Below, piece after piece: positions 34,564 to 44,029 of a stretch of 64,000 bases of DNA. The DNA comes from Candidatus Neomarinimicrobiota bacterium. GTDB lineage: Bacteria > Fidelibacterota > Marinisomatia > Marinisomatales > TCS55. The translations under genes were made by a program, and so were the position numbers. The stretch is from contig JABIDL010000009.1 of the NCBI GenBank assembly GCA_018651745.1, positions 1 to 64,000 of the forward strand. The letters run 5' to 3'. Each line of letters begins with the position of its first letter. Position 1 is the stretch's first letter. Below the pieces are notes generated by a model. It saw nothing but the letters and a program-made list of their open reading frames with translations, did not search any database and was not told where the DNA came from.

Positions 34564-36075
34564 TTATATATTCGATTTGATTTTTTTCATTTTTCGCTCT
34601 TTGTAAAGAGGAATAAAAAGAGATAAAAAAGCAAGAATTAGTAAGCCCAAACTTAAGGGATTTGTAAAAAATATTGTCCAAGAATCTTCAGCCAATAATG
34701 CTTGTCTAAAATTTGTTTCAGCCATTTTTCCGAGAATCATAGCAAGAACCATGGGAGCGGTGGGAAAGCTATTCCTTCGTAAAATCCATCCTAAAATACC
34801 AAACGCTAAACAGACATACACATCAAACATGGTATTTTTTACCGCATAGCTTCCAATGAAGGCAATGGCGATGATAACCGGAAGTAAAATGGCCTTGGGC
34901 GCTGCAATAAGTTTCACCCAAATCTTTGTGCCCAAATATCCAATGATGAGCATGAAACCAATTCCAAGCGGAAGGCTCGCAAATAACGCGTAAACCAATT
35001 GAGCGTTGTTGCTAAATAATTCCGGTCCGGGAGTGATATTATGAAGTGTAAGCGCACCGATCATGACAGCGGTTGCCGCAGAACCGGGGATTCCCAATGT
35101 TAATAATGGCACAAGCGCACCGCCTTCACTTGCTCCGGCAGCTGCCGATGGTGCCGCAATTCCTTCCAATGAGCCAGTTCCAAATTTATCAGGGTCTTTG
35201 CTGGTTCTTTTTGCTTCGCCATAGGCCACAAATGCCGCGATGGTTGCACCTGCACCGGGGACTGCTCCAACCAATGCTCCGATCGCTCCACCTTTAAATA
35301 TATTTTTACGAATTGCCCATATTTCACTAATCTTTGGTAATTTGCTTGAGAATGTTTTTACGGCTGTTTTTATACCGGTGTCTTTTTCAATATTCAAAAA
35401 AATTTCCCCAAGAGCAAAAAGACCAATGAGAGCCGGAATAAAAGAAAATCCGTCAAAAAGCTCTGTGCGCCCAAAAGTAAATCGAGGATGAGCATTTATA
35501 ATGTCTAACCCAACGGTCATAAATAATAAACCTAATGCAGTACTAAAAAATGCTTTTGTCCGATTCTTTGATTCCATAGATGCCACAATTGTGAGCCCGA
35601 AAATAGCAAGTGAAAAGAAAGCCGGAGGTCCAAATTTTAATGCTATTTTTGAAATTGGAAAGGAAAAGAAAATCAAAATGAGCGAACCGGTAATCCCACC
35701 CATAACATTGGCAAGCAAACTTGTGCCAAGTGCTCTGCCCGGTTGACCCTGTTGAGTTAGCGCATAACCATCCATAGCAACGGCCACTGCGGCAGGCGTT
35801 CCCGGCGTATTAATTGCAATGGCTGTGATTGTTCCGCCGTAGGCACAAGACGTATAAATCGAGACGAGGAATACAATCGCAATTAGAGGATCCATACCAA
35901 ACGTAAATGGGACCATGAGTGCAAGTCCAGTGGAAGCAGAAAGTCCCGGCATAACACCTACAAAAATTCCGATAGTAATCCCAATCATTATGACGGTGCC
36001 CGGCTGCCACCATGGAATTGTTTCTGTTCCTAAAAGGGCAGAAAATCCGGAAAGAAGATTTGCTAATAATTCCAT
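34564..36075 (-). CDS. tctA: Tripartite tricarboxylate transporter, large membrane subunit TctA
   Basis: A 503-residue inner-membrane protein with about twelve transmembrane segments. Characteristic TctA stretches include GVMPGLSASTGLAL, AINTPGTPAAVA and GAVPGAGATIAAF, the duplicated GxxPGxG motifs of the family. Together with the fused TctC-TctB protein it forms a complete TTT transporter for a carboxylate. Its start overlaps the fusion gene by one base. Confidence 0.93.
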   Translation of the reverse strand: MELLANLLSGFSALLGTETIPWWQPGTVIMIGITIGIFVGVMPGLSASTGLALMVPFTFGMDPLIAIVFLVSIYTSCAYGGTITAIAINTPGTPAAVAVAMDGYALTQQGQPGRALGTSLLANVMGGITGSLILIFFSFPISKIALKFGPPAFFSLAIFGLTIVASMESKNRTKAFFSTALGLLFMTVGLDIINAHPRFTFGRTELFDGFSFIPALIGLFALGEIFLNIEKDTGIKTAVKTFSSKLPKISEIWAIRKNIFKGGAIGALVGAVPGAGATIAAFVAYGEAKRTSKDPDKFGTGSLEGIAAPSAAAGASEGGALVPLLTLGIPGSAATAVMIGALTLHNITPGPELFSNNAQLVYALFASLPLGIGFMLIIGYLGTKIWVKLIAAPKAILLPVIIAIAFIGSYAVKNTMFDVYVCLAFGILGWILRRNSFPTAPMVLAMILGKMAETNFRQALLAEDSWTIFFTNPLSLGLLILAFLSLFIPLYKERKMKKIKSNI

Positions 36076-37556
36076 TAGAATAAATTCCCCGCTGGCAATG
36101 GAACTTGAAGTACTTTATAAAAAATGCCATACATAAATAAAATAACGACAGCACTTGTTAATAATATCGTTTTCATTTCTTTGTGCTTGAGAACCATCAT
36201 TCCGGCAATCAGCATGAAAGCGGTTGCAGGTAAAAATCCGATAAATGGAATAATGATAACATACCCAATCAGGATGCTTGTTAATGTCAATACCAACCGA
36301 ACTTGCCCGGGTTTTGGTTTTTTTGATATAGATTTCAATTGGGTTAAAATTAATAACGAAACAATTGCTAAAAAGAGCGCCCAAACTTGTGGCACGGTTG
36401 CAGCACCTACGGATGTTCCTGTACGAGGATTTGGGAAATATTGACTGATATATGTGAAAGAGATTGCGATTGAAAGACCAATACCAGCGATGAAGGGAAC
36501 ATTTGATTTTTCAATTTCTTTTTTTTGTGTATAAAAATAAATGATTGATGAAATAATAACAATGGTTGCTATAAAAAAGAGAATTGGCATCGGGGCTGTT
36601 TGAGGCTCTTTTCCAACGGAAAACCCCGCTTTTGTTAAATACGATTTTGCTGATTCTGCATCTTGAGTAACCATGTTTTTGAAAGCTCTATTTTTGATAA
36701 AAACACTTTGAACCCCGGTGGTTTGAATAAATTGTTTCCAAGCGGGATCGTTGCTGACTTTTCCCAATAATTCTTCGAGATAAGATATAATTTGCGGATC
36801 TGTCCCTTTTTTAACGGCGAAACCACGCCACATCACATCGGTTGTTAGGTCAATTCCATATTCTTTAAATGTGGGTGCATCAGGAAAAGTTGGATGCCTT
36901 TCTGGACTCGCGATTGCAGCAATTGTTAAATTTTCGGTACGCCCAATAATATCTTCAGGATTTCCCACGTACACATGATTATGTTTTCCCATCACGGACG
37001 CAATGGCAGGACCTCCACCACCGTAAGGAATCCATTTCGCACTGATTCCTGCCTTATCCCATATTTTCACTGCCATCAGGTGATCTAATGAACCGCTTCC
37101 GGGGCCGCACCATTTCTGTTCATTTGGACTGGCTTTAGCATGTGCTAAAATTTGATCCAAAGTTTTAATATCAGAATGTTTATTGGTGATGATCGCTTCG
37201 GGTGAAATGGTGAGACAGGCAAGATAATCAAAATCGTCTAAGCCGAAACCGATATCGGTGGTTTGGATTGGAGCAAGGTAAGCAGCAGGGAAGGCGAGGA
37301 TTGAATATCCGTCAGCTTTTTCATTATATACATTTGCCAAAGCAAGTAATCCGGAACCGCCCGGTTTATTTACTACCACAAAAGATTGGTCAGAGATTTG
37401 TCCTGCAATTTGAGCGAATTGCCGTGCCATCAAGTCCACAGCGCCGCCGGGTTTTGTGTGGACGATGATTTTTACGGGTTTATTTGGATATTCAGCTGAT
37501 ACAAAACTGAAAATCAATAAGCTGAAAACTAATATATAAATGACACGATTAAACAT
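36075..37556 (-). CDS. Fused TctC (binding protein) and TctB (small membrane subunit)
   Basis: A 493-residue protein. Signal peptide (about 1-21), then a TctC/Bug-type periplasmic binding domain (about 22-320) with YPNKPVKIIVHTKPGGAVD, followed by hydrophobic segments from about 325 to 493: the first pair may be the tether, the last four have the TctB arrangement and end in the PLPAGNLF-type tail. Normally TctC is a free periplasmic protein. The fusion would tether the binding protein to the membrane complex. The substrate cannot be told; related systems move citrate, tricarballylate or aromatic acids. Confidence 0.87.
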   Translation of the reverse strand: MFNRVIYILVFSLLIFSFVSAEYPNKPVKIIVHTKPGGAVDLMARQFAQIAGQISDQSFVVVNKPGGSGLLALANVYNEKADGYSILAFPAAYLAPIQTTDIGFGLDDFDYLACLTISPEAIITNKHSDIKTLDQILAHAKASPNEQKWCGPGSGSLDHLMAVKIWDKAGISAKWIPYGGGGPAIASVMGKHNHVYVGNPEDIIGRTENLTIAAIASPERHPTFPDAPTFKEYGIDLTTDVMWRGFAVKKGTDPQIISYLEELLGKVSNDPAWKQFIQTTGVQSVFIKNRAFKNMVTQDAESAKSYLTKAGFSVGKEPQTAPMPILFFIATIVIISSIIYFYTQKKEIEKSNVPFIAGIGLSIAISFTYISQYFPNPRTGTSVGAATVPQVWALFLAIVSLLILTQLKSISKKPKPGQVRLVLTLTSILIGYVIIIPFIGFLPATAFMLIAGMMVLKHKEMKTILLTSAVVILFMYGIFYKVLQVPLPAGNLF

Positions 37557-37665
37557 AAATGGTAAAAATGATGATTTTTTTTCAAAAATAGTTCCTTTGC
37601 TGAAATATTTGTATTGCTGGACGAATAGATTATTGATTATCCATCAATCTACTAATTCATTATTT

Positions 37666-38139
37666 TTACCATGTTGTATAGGGATTTTTCAGCAGCATCA
37701 TGTTGTAATATTTTGTTTGCCCCGTGACTTCTTCACCAATAAAATCCGGCTTGTCGAATTCCTGTTCTTCACTTTCCAATTCGACCTCTGCTACAACCAA
37801 GCCGTCGTTTACGCCGTGAAATTCATCCACTTCCCAAATCAATCCGCCATGTTCATATTTATACCGTGTTTTTTCAATGAGTGGTTGATCGCAAAGAGAG
37901 AGTAGATGGTCTGCATCCGGAACGGGGATTTCCGTTTCGAATTCATAACGACTCATTCCACTTGCGCTCCCCATTCCTTTGATGGTCAGAACCCCTTTTT
38001 TTGATCCGTCTTTTTCAACAGTTCGAATTCGGACAGCTCGTTCTTTTTCCGGCTGTAAATAGCCTTGTCGCATAGTGGTTCCGCTCATGCCGTCGGGTAA
38101 TGATGTGATTAAAAACTTTCTTTCAATTTCATTCGCCAT
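37666..38139 (-). CDS. CYTH-domain protein (inorganic triphosphatase type)
   Basis: A 157-residue single-domain CYTH protein. The tunnel-fold motif EIERKF is at residues 4-9, followed by the basic pairs RAVRIRT and KGVLTIKG, and the acidic WEVDEFHG and VAEVELESE. Short bacterial CYTH proteins of this type hydrolyse tripolyphosphate or nucleotide triphosphates; an adenylate or thiamine-triphosphate role is possible. AGAGGA precedes the ATG. It lies 13 bases after a second, divergent CYTH-like gene. Confidence 0.9.
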   Translation of the reverse strand: MANEIERKFLITSLPDGMSGTTMRQGYLQPEKERAVRIRTVEKDGSKKGVLTIKGMGSASGMSRYEFETEIPVPDADHLLSLCDQPLIEKTRYKYEHGGLIWEVDEFHGVNDGLVVAEVELESEEQEFDKPDFIGEEVTGQTKYYNMMLLKNPYTTW

Positions 38140-38152
38140 AATTTATCCTCTA

Positions 38153-38794
38153 TTAATTTGCTAATGGTTTGTCAATCCAGCCGATGACACGCTTGATTGC
38201 CTGAAGGTAATTGATGTTTTCGATACCGTCGAGTCCAACGTCTGACATAGTTTTTTTAATATCATCCAGTTCGGTTGATTCAGAATTGATAGACATGACT
38301 TTTGCACCGTTGATTTTCACATTTCCTACTTCGCAAATTGTGTCATTCACCATGTAGCCAAATCGTTCTTTAATAACACTGACGGCTTGCAAATCTGGAT
38401 GACTTTTTACCATCGCCAGGAATTCATCGTGCGTGTATTCAGTCTTGTCGAAAGTTGGAATCTCAACTTGGAATGCAGGGAAAATATCACTTTTCAAAAA
38501 ATCAACGGTAACGGGAAATTCTGTTTTTGTTAGTGGATTCCATTGCTCCAGTCCATCTACTGTTTGAACATAGGTTTTGATATCCATTTTCCCGTCACGA
38601 ATTTTTGTATTATTTATATCATTTGTTCGTGACATGATATAGGTCTCGGGTGAGTTGCGAACCCAAAGTTTTTCCGGAATTGGTACAGATAATCTGGACA
38701 TCCGTTTTGCTTGTTTGATGAAATTCTGACCAAATGCTCTAAACTCAAATCTGGGTTTGGATATTTCCCCAACTTTCATTTTTTCTTTAGACAT
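38153..38794 (-). CDS. Divergent CYTH-like protein
   Basis: A 213-residue protein not obviously named, but its motif order resembles a CYTH domain: FEFRAFG (ExR at the start), the basic segment SRTNDINNTKIRDGKMDIK, the ERFGYMVNDTICEVGNV strand pair (compare KTRYxxxxxxxWEVDEF) and a late acidic SINSESTELDDI. The first strand is not the usual ExExK and several tunnel residues differ, so activity is uncertain. It sits in one operon with a canonical CYTH protein, with GAGGA before its ATG. A function with the neighbour in phosphate or nucleotide metabolism is a guess. Confidence 0.65.
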   Translation of the reverse strand: MSKEKMKVGEISKPRFEFRAFGQNFIKQAKRMSRLSVPIPEKLWVRNSPETYIMSRTNDINNTKIRDGKMDIKTYVQTVDGLEQWNPLTKTEFPVTVDFLKSDIFPAFQVEIPTFDKTEYTHDEFLAMVKSHPDLQAVSVIKERFGYMVNDTICEVGNVKINGAKVMSINSESTELDDIKKTMSDVGLDGIENINYLQAIKRVIGWIDKPLAN

Positions 38795-38954
38795 ATTTAT
38801 TCCTCAGTTTAGTTAATTATTTCGAATTTGCAGTTATAAGTAGATATACAAGTCTTATTTTAACCAGTATTGTTTTTTATTTCAACAGAATAGTTAAAAA
38901 ATATACAACTGAATTGAAATTTAAACCATTAGTAATCTTGGTCGAATTTTGACT

Positions 38955-40349
38955 TTATTTATGAAAATGGTATTGAAAAAATATCAGAATGAGTGATGCA
39001 GCCAAACCAGGATAAAAAGGTTCAATCCCAAAGGGGTAATCCCCTAATAAATTGCCGACAATAAACCAAAATATCGAGAATAGAACTGGCACAAGCATTG
39101 ACATAATAATATGATTTTTATTTAACTTAATTTTTGTAAATGTTAGTAAAAATGGCAGAAGAATACCCGGTACGGTTATAGAGCCAATCACATACCAAAG
39201 TTGCACTACAGATGGAATACTTAGAGCAAGAATAATTGCGATAAATCCGATGACAATTAAACTGCTTCTTGTGAACTCTAGGGCAGAATTATCTTTAGCT
39301 TTTTCTGAGGTATCTTGCGGTGGATTAATCCGCCATAGAATATCTCTACCGAACGTTACTGCGCTAATCAAGCCCAGCGAATCGATGGTGGACATAATGG
39401 TTGCCAGCAATCCCGTCAAAAAAATTCCAAATAAAAATGGCGGAAGGATTTTTGAAGCCAGCATGGGATAGACAAACATGGGTTCTGATGTTATAATTAG
39501 GGAGCGTGCGTACAGACCGGTGAACAATGTAAGCATATCAAAAATGAACCAAAATGCCACTGCAATTAGAATGCCATTTCTGGCAGTTTTTGAATTTTTA
39601 GCAGCGGAAGTTCTCTGATGAAATCCCGGGTCAATAAACGTCCATAGAGCAATAAAAAACCAAACTAAAATGTAAGTTATTCCCATGCCACCTTGTGGAT
39701 TTAAATGTTTTGTAGGAATTGTTGAGAACATTTGGATCGGCGAACCCAATTCATGCCAAGCAAATAAAAGTAGAAACCCAAATCCAAAAAACATGAGCGC
39801 CATTTGAAGATAATCAGTGCGAACGACTGCGCCAAAACCGCCATACCAAATGTAAATCATGCTGATGGAAGCAGCTGAAATGAGTGCCCATTCAAATGGT
39901 ATCCCAGAAAAATACTGCACCAAAATTCCTAGGCTCAGTATATAAGGTGCAGGACTTGCTAAAATCAGAATAAATACGGCACTAATAAGTCCTGCATTTC
40001 GTCCATAATGATGATGAAAATGATCCGGGATTGATAGGCGTTTTTCTGCATGAATTTTAGAGGATAAAAAAAGCGAGAATAATATGGCGAAAAAGTAATA
40101 AGGCAACCCAAAGATGAACCACGTTTGTACTCCATTCAAATACGTATTTTCACCAATTCCCAGGATTCCACCATACCACGTTGCAACCAAAGTTACTACA
40201 AAACCGGGCAAAGATAATCGCCTTCCGGCAAGAATGTATTCTTCGGGTGATTTGCGACTATTTTTACTCCGAAATACCCCCAATGTTATTAATGCAATAA
40301 CATATGCCAAAATCACTACCCAGTCTAAAAGATGAAGTGTCCCTTTCAT
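38955..40349 (-). CDS. Sodium:solute symporter (SSS) family protein
   Basis: A 464-residue transporter with about thirteen membrane segments and SSS signatures (EEYILAGRRLS, WYGGFGAVVRTDYLQ, ATIMSTIDS). The substrate is not evident from sequence. Its start overlaps the stop of thiamine pyrophosphokinase by four bases, and comparative genomics has linked SSS-family permeases to thiamine or its precursors, so thiamine-type import is a reasonable hypothesis. Confidence 0.88.
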   Translation of the reverse strand: MKGTLHLLDWVVILAYVIALITLGVFRSKNSRKSPEEYILAGRRLSLPGFVVTLVATWYGGILGIGENTYLNGVQTWFIFGLPYYFFAILFSLFLSSKIHAEKRLSIPDHFHHHYGRNAGLISAVFILILASPAPYILSLGILVQYFSGIPFEWALISAASISMIYIWYGGFGAVVRTDYLQMALMFFGFGFLLLFAWHELGSPIQMFSTIPTKHLNPQGGMGITYILVWFFIALWTFIDPGFHQRTSAAKNSKTARNGILIAVAFWFIFDMLTLFTGLYARSLIITSEPMFVYPMLASKILPPFLFGIFLTGLLATIMSTIDSLGLISAVTFGRDILWRINPPQDTSEKAKDNSALEFTRSSLIVIGFIAIILALSIPSVVQLWYVIGSITVPGILLPFLLTFTKIKLNKNHIIMSMLVPVLFSIFWFIVGNLLGDYPFGIEPFYPGLAASLILIFFQYHFHK

Positions 40350-40966
40350 TCGGGGTGAGATCGGAAAACTAAAACCGGCTCAGATGATTTTACCTTAAAA
40401 CTTTTACCTAGAGATTCGTTGCTGACTCCATGGGATTCATTCTGAATTGTTTTGTCGGATAATTCAAATGTTAGATTATAGGTTGAAATTGTTCCAGACC
40501 CAAATAGGGATACAATCTGTCCTTTAAAGGATGAAAAAGATTGAGCCCCTTTGTGACAGGTAATGGTAAAAAAATCAGTGACGATTGAGAGGTTAATTTT
40601 TGCGCTGAATGGTTGAATCAAATTGATATTCGCTAAACTATGATCCTCTCGTTTTCCCGTTGCTCCGACGATTGTTAATGCATCTATATGGTTAAGGTTG
40701 CACCAATCGAGAGCTTTATGCAGATCGGTTTTATCTTGATTCTGTACAGGAATCCACAATCCTTGGAAAGAGTCTGGGGTAAATTGTGTTGAATCTTGAT
40801 CACCAATGATCACGTGTGGTTGATTCCCTGATCGTAAAATGATGTCTGCGCTACCATCGGTACAAATTAATGTACAAGCGTTATCAATAATACTTAACGG
40901 GATGGCGTGGGTTGGAAATGCACCATTCGCGAGAATGACAACCGGATGATTAAATGAATTTTTCAT
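40346..40966 (-). CDS. Thiamine pyrophosphokinase
   Basis: A 206-residue enzyme making thiamine diphosphate from thiamine and ATP. Family motifs: ILANGAFP, CTDGSAD, IIGDQDS, DKTDLHKAL, GATGKREDH and the C-terminal SHGVSNE, all in the expected order. It is the first gene of a two-gene operon with the SSS symporter. No TPP riboswitch elements (CTGAGA...) are visible in the upstream 116 bases. Confidence 0.93.
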   Translation of the reverse strand: MKNSFNHPVVILANGAFPTHAIPLSIIDNACTLICTDGSADIILRSGNQPHVIIGDQDSTQFTPDSFQGLWIPVQNQDKTDLHKALDWCNLNHIDALTIVGATGKREDHSLANINLIQPFSAKINLSIVTDFFTITCHKGAQSFSSFKGQIVSLFGSGTISTYNLTFELSDKTIQNESHGVSNESLGKSFKVKSSEPVLVFRSHPE

Positions 40967-41053
40967 AGTCGTGTAGGGCTGGTAAGTTATGAGATTTCAG
41001 GAATGAAATCATAAAAAAGGATTTGCAGTATATTCAAGATATATTTTAAACTC

Positions 41054-41081
41054 GGAAACGAAATACACGAAATACGTTTCC
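41054..41081. promoter_or_regulatory. Inverted repeat before tetR (probable operator)
   Basis: GGAAACG (41054-41060) and CGTTTCC (41075-41081) form a perfect 7-bp inverted repeat ending one base before the tetR ATG, and the interior contains ACGAAATAC twice in tandem. The position over the translation start and adjacency to a TetR gene suggest autoregulation. The shared gap to the divergent thiamine pyrophosphokinase gene is only 116 bases, so both promoters could be affected. Confidence 0.6.
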
Positions 41082-41082
41082 A

Positions 41083-41706
41083 ATGAATAGTCCCCAAGAA
41101 CAGCAAGCAGAATATATCCTTGAACAAAGTTTTGAAGCTTTGACGCGAGATGGCGTACGTTCTTTTACCGTTGATTCTCTTTCTCGGAAATTGGGGATGA
41201 GTAAAAAAACAATTTATAAGTTTTTCCCAACAAAAGAAGATTTAGTGGATAAAAGCGTAGGGTTTTTTCTTGAATTAATTGAGAAGAAATTAAAACGACT
41301 TATTGCAACAGAACCAAATCCTGTCATCCAATTTGTAAAGGTAATGGAATTTATTATGGGACATGTATCCAATATATCCATTGAAAGGCTCGCTGATTTA
41401 AAAAGTCGGTTTCCACGTGTTTGGAAAAAAATGGAATCATTTCGATTGGCTCGAAGGGATGATTTTCATGAAATTTTATCGAAAGCCCAAAAACAAGGAT
41501 TTGTAAGAGAAGATGTAGATATTCAGATCATATCGACATTATATATGAATATTATTAATTCAACATTTCAACCGGAATTTTTTCTTAAAAACAATTTGAC
41601 ACCATCTGACACCATTCACAATTTTTTGAAAATGGTAACCGGCGGACTTTTTACGGAAGATGGGATTAAATACACGAATGAATTATTTAATTGTGATAAA
41701 GAATAA
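41083..41706 (+). CDS. TetR-family transcriptional regulator
   Basis: A 207-residue regulator. The N-terminal helix-turn-helix (about 24-48, TVDSLSRKLGMSKKTIYKFFPTKE) is typical TetR; the C-terminal ligand domain is divergent. It is the first gene of a co-directional run with an RND/MMPL exporter, a LolA-like protein and an outer-membrane protein, so it probably controls them in response to a lipid or toxic hydrophobic compound. Confidence 0.92.
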   Translation: MNSPQEQQAEYILEQSFEALTRDGVRSFTVDSLSRKLGMSKKTIYKFFPTKEDLVDKSVGFFLELIEKKLKRLIATEPNPVIQFVKVMEFIMGHVSNISIERLADLKSRFPRVWKKMESFRLARRDDFHEILSKAQKQGFVREDVDIQIISTLYMNIINSTFQPEFFLKNNLTPSDTIHNFLKMVTGGLFTEDGIKYTNELFNCDKE

Positions 41707-41709
41707 AAA

Positions 41710-44028
41710 ATGAATAGAAATCACCTTAAATATTCCGACCACCCTATTCGCAGATGGTTTATTATGCAAAGTATAGAACATTCTTGGCGGACAATTATAT
41801 TATCATTAATTGCCACCATTATAATGGGATCGGGCATCCGATTTTTTACTATCGATGATGATATAATGAAAATTCTTCCCAAGAATATGGATTCCAGAAT
41901 TGCTTGGGATGCTGTTCAGGAAGAATTTGGAAGTACCGATGTGATATTTATCGCATTTGGCAAGAAAGGAAAATCCATATTCAATCCAAAAGCTTTCGAA
42001 GCACTTTGGGATTTGATGGAGGGACTTGAAGCTTCAAATAGGGTGGAAGAAGTACTGTGTATTTCAAATTCCGTCCGAATGGATAATGTAGATGGATTTA
42101 TGGAAGTGGGTGATCTTCAAATTGAGAGAAGTTTAACGGAAAATGATATTGAAAGTATTCAAAATTATCTGAGCAGGAATTCAACCATTAAAAAACGGTT
42201 TATTAGTGAAAATGAAGATTATTTTTTAATTCTAGCACAACCTTATAATAGCGAAGGTATGGATTCATTTAGAAATGAAGTTGTTAAAATTACGAATCCC
42301 ATTTTGCAGGATTTTGAAATTCATTATGGTGGACAAGCCTACATTACAGGAACCATGCCAACATTGATTCGTGAAGATGTTGAAAGCCTAATGAAGGCAG
42401 GCATTTTAATTATGGTTTTTATTCTTCTATTAAATTTGCGAAGTGTTCCCGGTGTTGCCATGGTATTGATGGTAATAGGTTTATCCCTTTTGTCTATGAT
42501 GGGTTTTATGGGTTGGATTTTTAAAATGACAGGATCAGAAAGATTTTTGTTTACCATGGCGAATACATCGATGCCTATTATTTTACTAACGATCGCTAAT
42601 TCAGATGGTGTTCATGTTATTACGAAATTTTTTAAGGAATTAAGACAGAAAAAAGAAGTTAGGTCCTCTATCGCTTCAACAATGGATTCTTTATTGATCC
42701 CGATATTTCTCACTAGCATAACAACCATTGCAGCATTTTTGACGATGATTTCATCTCCTTTAGAACCTATGATTGGTTATGGTATTTCTATAGGATGTGG
42801 AATTTTGTGGGCGTGGTTTTTAAGCTCTTTGATGTTGCCGGCCGTTATAAGTCTTAAGCGCTGGAATGTGGATTCAAACGCAATCGCAAAACCAAGCGTA
42901 TTTGAAAAAATCATTGATAAATTGGGAAAAATTGTATTGACTCACCCCAAATATGTTTTTTCTGTTGGAGCTTTTTTTGTTCTAATTGGTTTGATGGGAT
43001 TATTGAAAGTGACTGTTGATGCGAATATCTCTAACTTTTTTAAACCCGGGACAGAAATTCGAAATAGTCTTGATTTTATGGATAACGAAATGAGCGGTAC
43101 TGTGGATATTCGCGTTAGACTTGAAGGCGATATGAAGGAACCCGAGATCTTATCTCACATGATTCACGTTCAGGATTATATGAAAAGTCATCCAAAAATA
43201 CTTACGAGTTACTCAATAGCAAATGTGGTGGAACAGATGCATCGGACGGTCATGGATGACAACCCGGAATATGAAACTATCCCGGATACACGCGATAAAG
43301 TGAATAATTTATTCACGTTGTATTCCATGTCCGGAGATATTGATGATTTCTCAGGTATGGTGGACTATGATTATGAAGTAGGATTAATTACTTCTATGAG
43401 TAAGGTAATGTCCACGGATGAAATTTTTTCCTTCGTCACAGAATTAAGTCAATTTATTGACCAAAAATTCGGTCCGAACATTGAAACGACAGTCACAGGG
43501 ATGATTGTAGTTTTTCGAGATTTAGTCATTTTAGTGGTAAAATCATCACTTTTTAGTATCATTTTCTCTTTGTTAGTGATCGGCGTAATTGCAGGGTATT
43601 TTTTCAAGCGTGGATTGTGGGGACTATTAGCTGTAATTCCTTTAACATCTGCAGTTATAATCAATTTTGGATTTATGGGGTATTTTGGAGTTGAGTTATC
43701 ACATATTACTGCAATTTTATCATCTATAATTATTGGTGTCGGAGTGGATTTTGCTATTCATTATATTGCGCAATTTCGTCGATTATCACGTACCATAGAC
43801 GAGTCTAAATTAAGCCGTGAAGTGGTTGACGATGTGGGTTATCCCATCCTTTTGGATGCAGGATCAAATATGGGCTTTGGCGCATTATTATTTTCCGCAT
43901 TTTTACCAATTCAATATATCGGTGGACTCATGGTATTTGCTATGGTATCCACATCGCTGGGAACGCTCACTGTTTTATCTGCGCTGGCAGAAATATTAAA
44001 GAATAAATTGATAGAAAAAGGACACTGA
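41710..44028 (+). CDS. RND/MMPL-superfamily exporter
   Basis: A 772-residue inner-membrane transporter of the MMPL/HpnN branch of the RND superfamily. Two similar halves each have one N-terminal membrane helix, a periplasmic domain and a block of five helices; the conserved GVGVDFAIHYIAQFRR lies at about 677-692 and the matching first-half segment is NSDGVHVITKFFKEL. Such proteins move lipids or hopanoids to the outer membrane. It is three bases after tetR and two before the LolA-like gene. Confidence 0.9.
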   Translation: MNRNHLKYSDHPIRRWFIMQSIEHSWRTIILSLIATIIMGSGIRFFTIDDDIMKILPKNMDSRIAWDAVQEEFGSTDVIFIAFGKKGKSIFNPKAFEALWDLMEGLEASNRVEEVLCISNSVRMDNVDGFMEVGDLQIERSLTENDIESIQNYLSRNSTIKKRFISENEDYFLILAQPYNSEGMDSFRNEVVKITNPILQDFEIHYGGQAYITGTMPTLIREDVESLMKAGILIMVFILLLNLRSVPGVAMVLMVIGLSLLSMMGFMGWIFKMTGSERFLFTMANTSMPIILLTIANSDGVHVITKFFKELRQKKEVRSSIASTMDSLLIPIFLTSITTIAAFLTMISSPLEPMIGYGISIGCGILWAWFLSSLMLPAVISLKRWNVDSNAIAKPSVFEKIIDKLGKIVLTHPKYVFSVGAFFVLIGLMGLLKVTVDANISNFFKPGTEIRNSLDFMDNEMSGTVDIRVRLEGDMKEPEILSHMIHVQDYMKSHPKILTSYSIANVVEQMHRTVMDDNPEYETIPDTRDKVNNLFTLYSMSGDIDDFSGMVDYDYEVGLITSMSKVMSTDEIFSFVTELSQFIDQKFGPNIETTVTGMIVVFRDLVILVVKSSLFSIIFSLLVIGVIAGYFFKRGLWGLLAVIPLTSAVIINFGFMGYFGVELSHITAILSSIIIGVGVDFAIHYIAQFRRLSRTIDESKLSREVVDDVGYPILLDAGSNMGFGALLFSAFLPIQYIGGLMVFAMVSTSLGTLTVLSALAEILKNKLIEKGH

Positions 44029-44029
44029 C

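Noticed and set aside
40967-41082. TPP riboswitch before thiamine pyrophosphokinase
   Set aside because: No CTGAGA or ACCTGATC-type segments or matching folds are visible in the gap on the minus strand.
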